Notes under the pieces: generated by a model
Told to the model about the DNA's origin: nothing
What the model saw: only the letters and a program-made list of their open reading frames with translations
Databases searched by the model: none
In this document: positions 1 to 7,107 of the stretch, in pieces
Numbering within the stretch: position 1 is the stretch's first letter
Layout: every line of letters begins with the position of its first letter
Origin: Ottelia alismoides
Lineage: Eukaryota; Streptophyta; Magnoliopsida; Alismatales; Hydrocharitaceae
Length of the DNA: 64,000 nt
Direction of reading: 5' to 3'
NCBI GenBank assembly: GCA_037367405.1
Contig: JAZKJV010011400.1
Location: forward strand, 5,950,501 to 6,014,500
Translations under genes and position numbers: made by a program

Positions 1-2
1 TG

Positions 3-257
3 GCCTTGGTATGGCTGGAGAATAATGGCCAGCAAGTCTTCCAAGCGCGTCCGCTGCAAGTGGGAAACTGTCTGCATCCTGCTTTATGCACCACCGACTT
101 TAATGATGACGGTCGAGTCGATTTGGCCGTCGCCAACTTTTACGAAGACCTTGATCATCAATCTCCAGCTATCGAAATCTGGCTGCAGCAGACACAAGCA
201 GCAGTAGGAGCCGACTCTTCTGCGACTTCCGCCGTGCCCAGCGCCCAGGGGCTTTGA
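3..257 (+). CDS. C-terminal end of an FG-GAP/VCBS repeat protein (5' end outside window)
   Basis: The reading frame is open from the first bases, so this is the tail of a longer gene; the TTG at position 6 need not be the start. The visible 83 residues contain [16 protein letters not shown], the Asp/Asn/Gly calcium-binding loop followed by the Val-Asp-Leu strand of FG-GAP (VCBS) repeats, which build integrin-like beta-propellers in secreted proteins. A short Ala/Ser-rich tail follows. The stop codon overlaps the ATG of a frame leading to mscL, but the true mscL start lies 69 bases downstream. A single repeat does not reveal the substrate or domain partners. Confidence 0.75.
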   Translation, partial: ALVWLENNGQQVFQARPLQVGNCLHPALCTTDFNDDGRVDLAVANFYEDLDHQSPAIEIWLQQTQAAVGADSSATSAVPSAQGL

Positions 258-325
258 ATGAGACGCTGATTCTGCTACCATGCCGCGCCTGCAATTCTCA
301 ACTTTCAAGACAAAGGATTAGCCCG

Positions 326-724
326 ATGAGTTTGTTGAAAGAATTTCGTGATTTTGCCATGCGCGGCAACGTAGTTGATCTGGCCGTGGGCGTTATCATT
401 GGTGGCGCATTTGGAAAAATAGTATCGTCGCTGGTTGGCGACGTGGTCATGCCGGCTGTTGGTAGCCTGGTGATGGTCGACTTCAGCAAGTACAAGTACG
501 TGATCAAACCGGCGGCTGATAAAGTCGAAGAGGTTGCGATCCGATTTGGTGCTTTTGCACAAACGATCATCGACTTTACCATCGTGGCCGCGGCCATCTT
601 CTTGGTGATCAAGCTGATGAATGCAGCCAAGAAGAAGCAAGAGGAAGCACCCGCAGCGCCTGCGCCAACACCCGAAGATATTCTTCTGCTGCGTGAGATC
701 CGCGATAACTTGCGCACCCGCTAA
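326..724 (+). CDS. mscL: Large-conductance mechanosensitive channel MscL
   Basis: MscL forms a homopentameric inner-membrane pore that opens under membrane tension and releases solutes during hypo-osmotic shock. The 132-residue protein is close to the usual ~136. It begins with the amphipathic helix [20 protein letters not shown], then TM1 with the Gly-rich constriction ([16 protein letters not shown]), a short periplasmic loop, TM2 (about residues 75-98, [15 protein letters not shown]), an Ala/Pro linker and the C-terminal helix [13 protein letters not shown]. The ATG at 326 is preferred because AAAGGA lies 8 bases upstream and the conserved N-terminal helix starts there; the in-frame extension back to 254 has no family similarity. 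Solitary gene. Confidence 0.97.
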   Translation: MSLLKEFRDFAMRGNVVDLAVGVIIGGAFGKIVSSLVGDVVMPAVGSLVMVDFSKYKYVIKPAADKVEEVAIRFGAFAQTIIDFTIVAAAIFLVIKLMNAAKKKQEEAPAAPAPTPEDILLLREIRDNLRTR

Positions 725-739
725 TTAGGCGGATGGCGG

Positions 740-781
740 CGCGTGGGGTGTGAATGTTCCGACGCGGCGCGTCGGGCTACG
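740..781. repeat. GC-rich ACGCG/CGCGT palindromic element, short copy
   Basis: The stretch holds gcggcgcgtgggg and ccgacgcggcgcgtcggg, which fold on themselves (CCGACGC/GCGTCGG). It belongs to the family seen at 9749-9818, 9870-9922, 20695-20760 and 55779-55858, and lies between mscL and the subtilase gene. Confidence 0.6.
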
Positions 782-936
782 TCGGGGCCATTATTTCTGG
801 TCAATCTGCCGGCATCGATTTTAGCTTGACCTAAGCTAGACCAGTAAGTCTCTACCGGCGCGTCGACTTTAACAGACGTGACGGTTGTAGGTGCAGCCCC
901 GGTGCGACGGGGTGTGCCAGGCATTTTGGCTCTGCG

Positions 937-3900
937 ATGCAACCCTCAACCACCAACTCCGCGTCATCGGCACGTAGTCTCGAGCTGCGTAGACGACTGT
1001 CTGCACCGGGCAGCATCAGCTTGGAAGCCTGCGAGCCTCGGCTGGTCCTTTCGGCGCAGCTACTGAGTGATCTCGTCGACCCTTGGCAACTGCATCATCA
1101 TGGTCTGCTAGGTTCTCATTACGCACCGCCAGCCGACTTGAACTTGCCCAGTATCGACATCGGTTCTGCGCCAGGCGTCGAACCACAAACAGCCAACGCG
1201 CATCAACAAACCGGTTGGAACGCAGTACAGCAAGAGTTTGGACTCAAAGGCACCGGTCAGACGGTGGCGGTTATCGATAGTGGTATCGCTTGGGATCACC
1301 TGGCCTTGGGCAAGGGTTTCGGAGCTGGATACCGCGTCGTCGGCGGCTGGGACTTTGCTGAAAACGATAGCAACCCCTATGACGATGGACCAACGGGCTT
1401 TCATGGTACACACGTCTCGGGCATCATTGGCAGCGATAGCCCGCAAACACCAGGTGTAGCCACCGATGTCGATCTGGTGGGCCTGCGCGTATTCAACGAT
1501 GCCGGTCAAGGGAACTTGCAGTGGGTCGAGCAAGCGCTCAATTGGGTGCATCAGAATCGCAATGCCTTTGCCAACCCGATCACCACGGTGAACTTGTCGC
1601 TGGGGTCGGCTTGGAACTCCGATACGATTCCCGGCTGGGCCACGCTGGAAGACGAACTGAAACAACTCTACAACGACGGCATCGTAGTCACGGCTTCAGC
1701 CGGCAATGCGTTTAAAACATACAACGCGCCGGGTTTGAGTTATCCGGCGGCCAGTTCCTATGTCTTGCCGGTAGCCAGCGTCGATGACAATGGATCACTA
1801 AGCGATTTCAGCCAGCGCAGCGGCCGCGTGTTGGCCGCGCCGGGTCGCGGTATCATGAGCACGGTACCGGATCATGTCCTGGGCCGCGATGGCCGCGTGA
1901 ACGACTTCAGTACCGCCACAGGTACCAGCATGGCTTCGCCCTACGTGGCCGGTGCCTCGGTCTTGGTGCGCGAAGCCATGCAGATGGTGGGCATCCAAGA
2001 CATCACACCAGGCCGCATCTTTGATTGGCTGCATCAAACCGCCGATACGGTTTATGACTCGGTCACACGCGCTAGCTATGATCGCCTGGACTTGCAGAAT
2101 GCGATTGATACGCTGATCCCTGACGACACAATTGGCAACAGCAGTAGCCAGGCCCAGCCGCTCTCGCTTGCCAGCCGATCGCTGGATGGTTGGATCAATC
2201 ATCTGGGCGACACGGACCTGTATCGCTTCACTGCAGAGCAATCGGGCCGCTTGACCATTGATGCCGATAGCCAGTGGCTGGAGGGCTTGCAGTGGAAACT
2301 GACCAGCGGTGATCAGACGCTGGGCAGTGCTTCGCTGGCGCCCCAATCACTGGCCATCGAAGCCGGGCGCACCTACGAGTTGAGTGTCTCAGCCGATCAA
2401 GAGATTGGCCCGTTCCAGTTCAAGCTGGCATTCCAAGCCAACCAAACTCCGCCCGGCACGCCTGCACCCACACCCAATCCCACGCCCGGCCCGGCCACGG
2501 ACCTGGGCACGGTCGACTATTTGTCGCGCGAAGTATCCTCCGGTTCACTCTATCGCGCGGTGGCCGATAACGACGGCATCTTCACGGTGCAGTGGAACAA
2601 TCCTGATGCCGCTAGCGGCGTCTTGGCAGTGCGGGATGCTGCCGGCGTGTGGCACAACGATGCTACCTGGACCGATGGCAAACTACGGCTGGATCTGAAT
2701 GCCACGGCCGGACAAGCCTTTGATATTCTGCTGCCAGGTACCAAGTCTGATGTGGGCCAATTGACCATTGTCGACCTGGTGCAATTGCGCGGCAGCGAAC
2801 TGTTGGTTCACGATACCGCAGGCCAGGATCAAGTGGCCATTGATCTCAACAATCGCGTCGCCTTAAATGTCGGCAGCCTGCAATACGATTTTCAGACTAG
2901 CCAAATCTCACGTATCTCGATCTCTGGCGCGGCTAACAGCGACTCGTTGCAAGTCGTAGGTTCGGCCCTGGCAGACAAGGTCGAGATGAAATTGGGATCG
3001 TTCACGCTCGAGAATACTCAGCTCGTCTTATCAGCCACCTTGATGGAGACGGTCCACTTCGACAGTGGCCTGGGCGTAGAAGATCGCCTGGCCATGTTCG
3101 ATTCCGAAGGCGACGACATTCTGACAGTCAACTCAGATCGCGCTGAACTGACCGGCTTGGGTTTCAAATTCTCGGTTGCCAACATGGATCGTTACCTGGT
3201 CAATGCCACAGGCCAAGGCCAGGATGTGGCCTTCATGTACGATTCCACCGCCGATGATCACTTGAGCGTACGACCACAGTTTACCAGTCTCTCCAGCGAC
3301 AAATACTTTGTGTCGGTTCGCGGCTTTGAACGCGTGTTCGTCTATGCCAATGCCGGCGGTCGCGATACGGCTGATCTATATGACTCGGCCGGCGATGATC
3401 GCTTTGCCACCAGCGGTGATTCAGCCTCGATAGTCGGCCCCGGCTTTCACAGCTCCACCAAATACTTCGAGCAAGTCCACGCCCATGCCAGCGCTGGCGG
3501 CCGCGATGTGGCCCAGTTGTTTGGCTCCAACCAACAGACGCAGTGGTTGCGCGGCAGCGACTTCGTCAGCTTCAACGAGGGCGTTTGGAGTCGTAACGCA
3601 CAGGGCTTTGAACGAACCGAAGCCTTCGTCAACGGCCTGGCTCAATCGATCCCTGATGCGTCCAGCATCCAGTCGCAAACGCTCGCCCCAATCTCGCTGA
3701 GCAGTATCGATGACGGCACATCGCTGCCAGCCCCGCCGCTACAGACCAACTCGGATCTGGCCACATTACCAATGTCTTCTGAGGCTTCATGGCCTGGCTA
3801 CCAGCCAGTAATGACTACACGGTATGAGGATGCGAACTCGAGCGAGTCGATGTCCATCCAGCCCGCCCAGGATCTGTCGCTGCCCGCGATCGATTCAGTT

Positions 3901-4044
3901 GAACTGGCTTCGCAGCTGCTGATGGAAGTCGCTGAACTCAAAGAGTTCGCGCAAGTCGCCGCCGCCGAAGAACAGTTGAAGTTTCATCGCGACCCAGCCG
4001 CCGAACGTCGGTTGCTCGATCAGATCTTTGCCGACCTGGGCTAA
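937..4044 (+). CDS. Secreted subtilisin-like serine protease (S8) with LEPR-XLL-type N-terminus and planctomycete C-terminal repeats
   Basis: A 1035-residue protein. The N-terminus has an Arg-rich segment followed by LEACEPRLVLSA, matching the planctomycete LEPR-XLL surface-protein motif instead of a classical signal peptide. The S8 triad is intact: Asp114 (AVIDSG), His156 (HGTHVSG) and Ser331 (GTSMASPYVAGA), with oxyanion Asn257 in ASAGN. Residues ~405-490 resemble a bacterial pre-peptidase C-terminal (PPC) domain (GDTDLYRFTAEQSG). A Pro/Thr linker (~500-512) precedes a long beta-rich part in which a ~60-65-residue unit with YDSAGDD-like and F..V.a.A..G signatures recurs about four times (~690-900). 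The C-terminus is a charged helix. Probably a cell-surface or secreted endopeptidase; substrate unknown. Confidence 0.93.
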   Translation: MQPSTTNSASSARSLELRRRLSAPGSISLEACEPRLVLSAQLLSDLVDPWQLHHHGLLGSHYAPPADLNLPSIDIGSAPGVEPQTANAHQQTGWNAVQQEFGLKGTGQTVAVIDSGIAWDHLALGKGFGAGYRVVGGWDFAENDSNPYDDGPTGFHGTHVSGIIGSDSPQTPGVATDVDLVGLRVFNDAGQGNLQWVEQALNWVHQNRNAFANPITTVNLSLGSAWNSDTIPGWATLEDELKQLYNDGIVVTASAGNAFKTYNAPGLSYPAASSYVLPVASVDDNGSLSDFSQRSGRVLAAPGRGIMSTVPDHVLGRDGRVNDFSTATGTSMASPYVAGASVLVREAMQMVGIQDITPGRIFDWLHQTADTVYDSVTRASYDRLDLQNAIDTLIPDDTIGNSSSQAQPLSLASRSLDGWINHLGDTDLYRFTAEQSGRLTIDADSQWLEGLQWKLTSGDQTLGSASLAPQSLAIEAGRTYELSVSADQEIGPFQFKLAFQANQTPPGTPAPTPNPTPGPATDLGTVDYLSREVSSGSLYRAVADNDGIFTVQWNNPDAASGVLAVRDAAGVWHNDATWTDGKLRLDLNATAGQAFDILLPGTKSDVGQLTIVDLVQLRGSELLVHDTAGQDQVAIDLNNRVALNVGSLQYDFQTSQISRISISGAANSDSLQVVGSALADKVEMKLGSFTLENTQLVLSATLMETVHFDSGLGVEDRLAMFDSEGDDILTVNSDRAELTGLGFKFSVANMDRYLVNATGQGQDVAFMYDSTADDHLSVRPQFTSLSSDKYFVSVRGFERVFVYANAGGRDTADLYDSAGDDRFATSGDSASIVGPGFHSSTKYFEQVHAHASAGGRDVAQLFGSNQQTQWLRGSDFVSFNEGVWSRNAQGFERTEAFVNGLAQSIPDASSIQSQTLAPISLSSIDDGTSLPAPPLQTNSDLATLPMSSEASWPGYQPVMTTRYEDANSSESMSIQPAQDLSLPAIDSVELASQLLMEVAELKEFAQVAAAEEQLKFHRDPAAERRLLDQIFADLG

Positions 4045-4075
4045 TTGGACAGCCTTTCGTAGCCACCACAGCCAG

Positions 4076-4297
4076 GTTTTGACGTTGCGCGTTTCGTAAT
4101 TGTCACCTCTCCCGAGCGCAGCTTGGGGGAAGGTCGAATCGAGCCGTTTAGGCGAAGATTCGGGAGGAGGCATTGCGCCGGGTAGGAGTCAACCATCACG
4201 CATTGCCCCCTCCCGCATCCTCGGCTAAAGGCCTCGTCTGCGACCTCCCCCGGCTGCGCCGGGAGCGGTGACATGCGAAAAGGCGCAACATCAAAAC
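4076..4297. mobile_element. MITE-like palindromic element (GTTTTGACG...CATCAAAAC) inserted in a hairpin loop
   Basis: Long imperfect inverted repeat. The outer ends are GTTTTGACGTTGCGCG and GCGCAACATCAAAAC; the inner core, 4102-4272, runs from GTCACCTCTCCC to GGGAGCGGTGAC. It is flanked by GCCA on both sides (4071-4074 and 4299-4302). Outside those, CCACCACA on the left and AGCGGTGG on the right are the degenerate arms of the 20-bp hairpin family. It carries no ORF of its own. Confidence 0.72.
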
Positions 4298-4329
4298 TGC
4301 CAAGCGGTGGAAAGCGTTAACTTTCGCGT

Positions 4330-4349
4330 CCACCGTCTGGCGACGGCGA
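4330..4349. repeat. 20-bp hairpin repeat (CCACCGTC-TGGC-GACGG)
   Basis: Imperfect copy of the hairpin family: CCACCGTC, TGGC loop, GACGGCGA. Together with AGCGGTGG ending at 4310 and the AAAGCGTTAACTTTCGCG between them, it forms the standard double-hairpin composite, best preserved at 7017-7083. Confidence 0.7.
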
Positions 4350-4414
4350 CTACGCAGCTTGCCAAGTGGTCCCATTGAGCTCTGTGTCTACCGTCTGACA
4401 GGCGATGGCTGCTT

Positions 4415-6196
4415 CTACAGCCGAATCAAGACGACACTTCGTAGTTCCATCACTTGCTGGCCAGCGACCTTTAGCGCCTTGACGGTCAGTTCCTGTCGAC
4501 CAGCGTTGAGCTGAATATTGCCGATCGGCAGCCGTTTAAAATCCTTGACCAGCGATTCGCTCTTGCGCGGTACTCGGTCGTGTTCTTGACCGCGTGCGGG
4601 TGGATCATGAGCCTCGGTGATGGCCGCTTTTAGCTGTGATGAACCAGATTGCAGGATGAACTCCGAGCCAACATCCTGAGCTGGGCAGGCGTACAAGAGT
4701 TCCACGGCATAGTTGCCCGTGTCGAGTACTTCCACCGACCAGGCGATCGAATCCTCGGTCGACGTCCAGTGGGTAAAGTACGAGCAGTTGGGTGCCTGGG
4801 CGGAACGCTGGATATTACCGGAGCCGCGACCGTCGCGGGCAGGCAGTTCGGTGTAGTTGAAATCGGGATGTCCGATCGGAAAGGGGCGTTGATCTTCATC
4901 TGGTCGCTCGGCCAACACGTCCGCTTTGAATTGCTGCACGTGGACCTCCAGTTCATCGACGATATCGGGAAACTGCGCGGCTACGTTTTTCTTTTGCCCG
5001 GGGTCGGTAGTCATGTCGAACAACTGGCCAGCGGCATCCAAGCGAAACTGCTGGGTGCGGGCGCTGACTTTACCGTCCCAGGTTGAGAACAGAATGCGCT
5101 CGGGCAGGGCGGCTGCGGTGCCTTCCAATAACACTCGCAGGCTGTGACCATCCAAAGGCCTGGTACCAACGATCGGTACTCTCGCGCAATCGGTCAACGT
5201 TGGCAGCAGGTCGATCACGCTGGCGATTTGAGTGATCAAGCGACCGGGCGCGATCCGCGCTGGCCAGCGAACCAGCAACGGCGAGCGCACACCGCCTTCA
5301 TCGGTAGAACCTTTTCGCCCCTTCATGCCGCCGTTCCAGCGATCGCTGTTGGGACCGTTATCGCAGAAGAAGACGACGATCGTGTTGCGATCCAGTTTCA
5401 ACTCTTTCAAACGATTCAGCACGCGTCCCACGTTCCAGTCGACGTTCTCGACCATCGCCAAGGCAGCGCGCGTGAAGTTGATATCTTCTTCTGGTCCGCC
5501 CTTCATCGTCAGCGAACGTTCCCGAAAGCGGTCCCAATACTTGTCGGGAACTTGCATGGGCGAATGCGGCGTGTTATACGGCAAGTAAAGAAAGAATGGC
5601 TGAGCCTGGTTGCTGTCGATGAACTTCAGCGCATGATCGGTCAAGTCGTCGGCGATAAAGCCCTGGCCGGTGGTGGGCCAGCCGTCTTGCTGCAGAGGTG
5701 GTGCAAAGTAATCACCCCAATGGCCCGAAGCAAAGCCATAGTACTGATCAAAGCCGCGGCCCAGCGGATGATAGGGATACTGCGAGCCGTTATGCCACTT
5801 GCCAAAGGCCGCCGTGCGGTAGCCGGCCGCTTTGAACAACTGCGCAATAGTCCTCTCATCCAGGTCGAGCCGTTCGCCACCGGTAGACGTCGAGTACACA
5901 CCACCTCGCGGATGATAACGTCCGGTCAGAAACTCCGCCCTGGTAGGCGAGCATACTGGGCAAACATAAAAGCGATCAAAGCGGGCACCATCACGCGCCA
6001 ACGAATCGATGTGCGGCGTCGACAAGTTCGTATTGCCATTGAGGCTCAAGTCGCCCCAGCCTTGATCATCGGTCAGAATGACAATTACGTTGGGCCGATC
6101 GGTTTGGGCGACAGCGTACTGAGAGCCAATGACCAGGCAATAAGCCGTGCAAACCAAGGCGACAAGCGTGCGCATCATCAAAGCAATCCAGGACAT
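4415..6196 (-). CDS. Secreted sulfatase (arylsulfatase family) with C-terminal accessory domain
   Basis: 593 residues. A signal peptide (~1-30, ending AVAQ) precedes PNVIVILTDDQGWGD, whose Asp43/Asp44 bind the metal. The CSPTR motif at 82-86 supplies the cysteine that becomes formylglycine. Further family landmarks are FGKWHNG (~132), PHSPM (~214) and FFCDNGPNSD (~277). The catalytic part ends near residue 450; about 120 residues of beta-rich sequence follow (starting near SYFTHWTSTEDSIAW), an accessory domain common on planctomycete sulfatases and possibly carbohydrate-binding. Expected role: periplasmic or extracellular desulfation of algal or other sulfated glycans. No dedicated maturase is in the window. 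ATG at 6196 is chosen; internal Met7/Met8 are alternatives. Confidence 0.95.
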   Translation of the reverse strand: MSWIALMMRTLVALVCTAYCLVIGSQYAVAQTDRPNVIVILTDDQGWGDLSLNGNTNLSTPHIDSLARDGARFDRFYVCPVCSPTRAEFLTGRYHPRGGVYSTSTGGERLDLDERTIAQLFKAAGYRTAAFGKWHNGSQYPYHPLGRGFDQYYGFASGHWGDYFAPPLQQDGWPTTGQGFIADDLTDHALKFIDSNQAQPFFLYLPYNTPHSPMQVPDKYWDRFRERSLTMKGGPEEDINFTRAALAMVENVDWNVGRVLNRLKELKLDRNTIVVFFCDNGPNSDRWNGGMKGRKGSTDEGGVRSPLLVRWPARIAPGRLITQIASVIDLLPTLTDCARVPIVGTRPLDGHSLRVLLEGTAAALPERILFSTWDGKVSARTQQFRLDAAGQLFDMTTDPGQKKNVAAQFPDIVDELEVHVQQFKADVLAERPDEDQRPFPIGHPDFNYTELPARDGRGSGNIQRSAQAPNCSYFTHWTSTEDSIAWSVEVLDTGNYAVELLYACPAQDVGSEFILQSGSSQLKAAITEAHDPPARGQEHDRVPRKSESLVKDFKRLPIGNIQLNAGRQELTVKALKVAGQQVMELRSVVLIRL

Positions 6197-6289
6197 GGAC
6201 AGTTTCTCGGGGCGTCCCTGTTTCTATTCAAGCAGCGCTACTCGGCAAGTTGCGTAGCCACCGTCGCAGACGATGGACCAGCCACGTAG

Positions 6290-6309
6290 CCACCGTCGCC
6301 AGACGGTGG
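6290..6309. repeat. 20-bp hairpin repeat, perfect copy
   Basis: CCACCGTC-GCCA-GACGGTGG, an 8-bp perfect stem with a 4-base loop, preceded by GTAG. A damaged copy lies just before it (6258-6276). Located upstream of the divergent sulfatase gene. Confidence 0.8.
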
Positions 6310-6341
6310 ATGCGAAAGTTACACTTCACCAACACTTGGCA

Positions 6342-6416
6342 GTTAGGACGTTGCGTGTCACCTCTCCAAGCTGCGTTTGGGAGAGGTGACATTCAAAAAA
6401 TCACAACCTCAAAACC
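6342..6416. mobile_element. Internally deleted MITE-like element (75 bp) flanked by TGGCA direct repeats
   Basis: A minimal copy of the element at 4076-4297. The core 6357-6390 is a near-perfect hairpin (GTCACCTCTCC...GGGAGAGGTGAC), with degenerate outer ends (GTTAGGACGTTGCG and CTCAAAAC). TGGCA occurs immediately before (6337-6341) and just after (6417-6421), as expected for a short target duplication. Confidence 0.68.
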
Positions 6417-6523
6417 TGGCAGTGGCGGCTACGAAACACGTGGACGCGTCATGAGACGATTGTAGTCATGAGACCATTGTAATTGCCCGCCGGACCGTAA
6501 CATCAAATTCAGCTTCGCCAATC

Positions 6524-6994
6524 TCATTGATTCACCGCAGGAAACTCCTGCGTGAGGAAATGGATCGCGTCGCTCTTGCCCATGGTCATGCGCCGGGCCA
6601 GCACATTGCCGCTAGAGTCCATCACGAAGATGGCTGGGATAGAATCGACTTTGTATTTTTCTGAGAGAGCGTCATGCTCAGGCTGGTCGATATCGATATA
6701 GACCGGTACGAAAGCCGATTCGACGACCTGCCCCACCTCTGGCGCGGACCAGACCTCGCGCTTCATCATTTTGCAGGGCGGACACCAACTGGCGCTGAAG
6801 ACTACCATCAGATTCTTCTGGCTAGCTTTGGCCGACTGCTGAGCTTGCTGAAAGTCATGCTGCCAGGCGAAGGCCGGTTCGGGCAAGGTTTCTGGCCAGA
6901 TCATCCGCATGATCTGCGGTCCCTGAAGCGCCACGATCAAGGCTCCGAACAGCAGGATCGGTATCAGGTAACTGGGCTTGGATGAAGTGTTCAT
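6524..6994 (-). CDS. Membrane-anchored thioredoxin-like protein (thiol:disulfide oxidoreductase)
   Basis: 156 residues. An N-terminal hydrophobic segment (~9-27, YLIPILLFGALIVALQG) acts as signal or anchor, so the thioredoxin domain should face the periplasm. FSASWCPPCKMMKREVW at ~66-82 contains the CPPC active site, and VDSIPAIFVMDSSGNV carries the cis-proline before the last strands. This resembles the DsbD-gamma/thioredoxin_7 group. It probably reduces or isomerises disulfides of exported proteins; the neighbouring c-type cytochrome proteins need reduced CxxCH cysteines, so a cytochrome c maturation role is possible but only inferred. It shares the minus strand with the PSD1 gene, 113 bases away, with a hairpin composite in the gap. 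Confidence 0.88.
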   Translation of the reverse strand: MNTSSKPSYLIPILLFGALIVALQGPQIMRMIWPETLPEPAFAWQHDFQQAQQSAKASQKNLMVVFSASWCPPCKMMKREVWSAPEVGQVVESAFVPVYIDIDQPEHDALSEKYKVDSIPAIFVMDSSGNVLARRMTMGKSDAIHFLTQEFPAVNQ

Positions 6995-7016
6995 GGCTCA
7001 ACCCACCGGTTCCGTC

Positions 7017-7083
7017 GTAGCCACCGCTGCCAAGCGGTGGAAAGGGTTAACTTTCGTGTCCACCGTTTGGCGACGGTGGCTAC
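7017..7083. repeat. Double-hairpin composite repeat (reference copy)
   Basis: GTAG, then CCACCGCT-GCCA-AGCGGTGG (7021-7040), a spacer with GGGTTAACTTTCG, then CCACCGTT-TGGC-GACGGTGG (7060-7079), then CTAC. The whole is roughly symmetrical, with a hairpin on each side of a GTTAAC centre. Other copies are partial, degenerate or interrupted by insertions (4298-4350, 9717-9855, 52151-52203). Confidence 0.75.
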
Positions 7084-7107
7084 CCGAAATCGGACGCGTC
7101 TCTGTTC

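Noticed and set aside
5144..6289. 381-codon frame antisense to the sulfatase
   Set aside because: The opposite strand encodes an intact sulfatase with all motifs; the antisense product is Arg/Gln-rich without domain features.
6290..6309. Hairpin repeats as intrinsic terminators
   Set aside because: They lack a following T-tract and occur upstream as well as downstream of genes.
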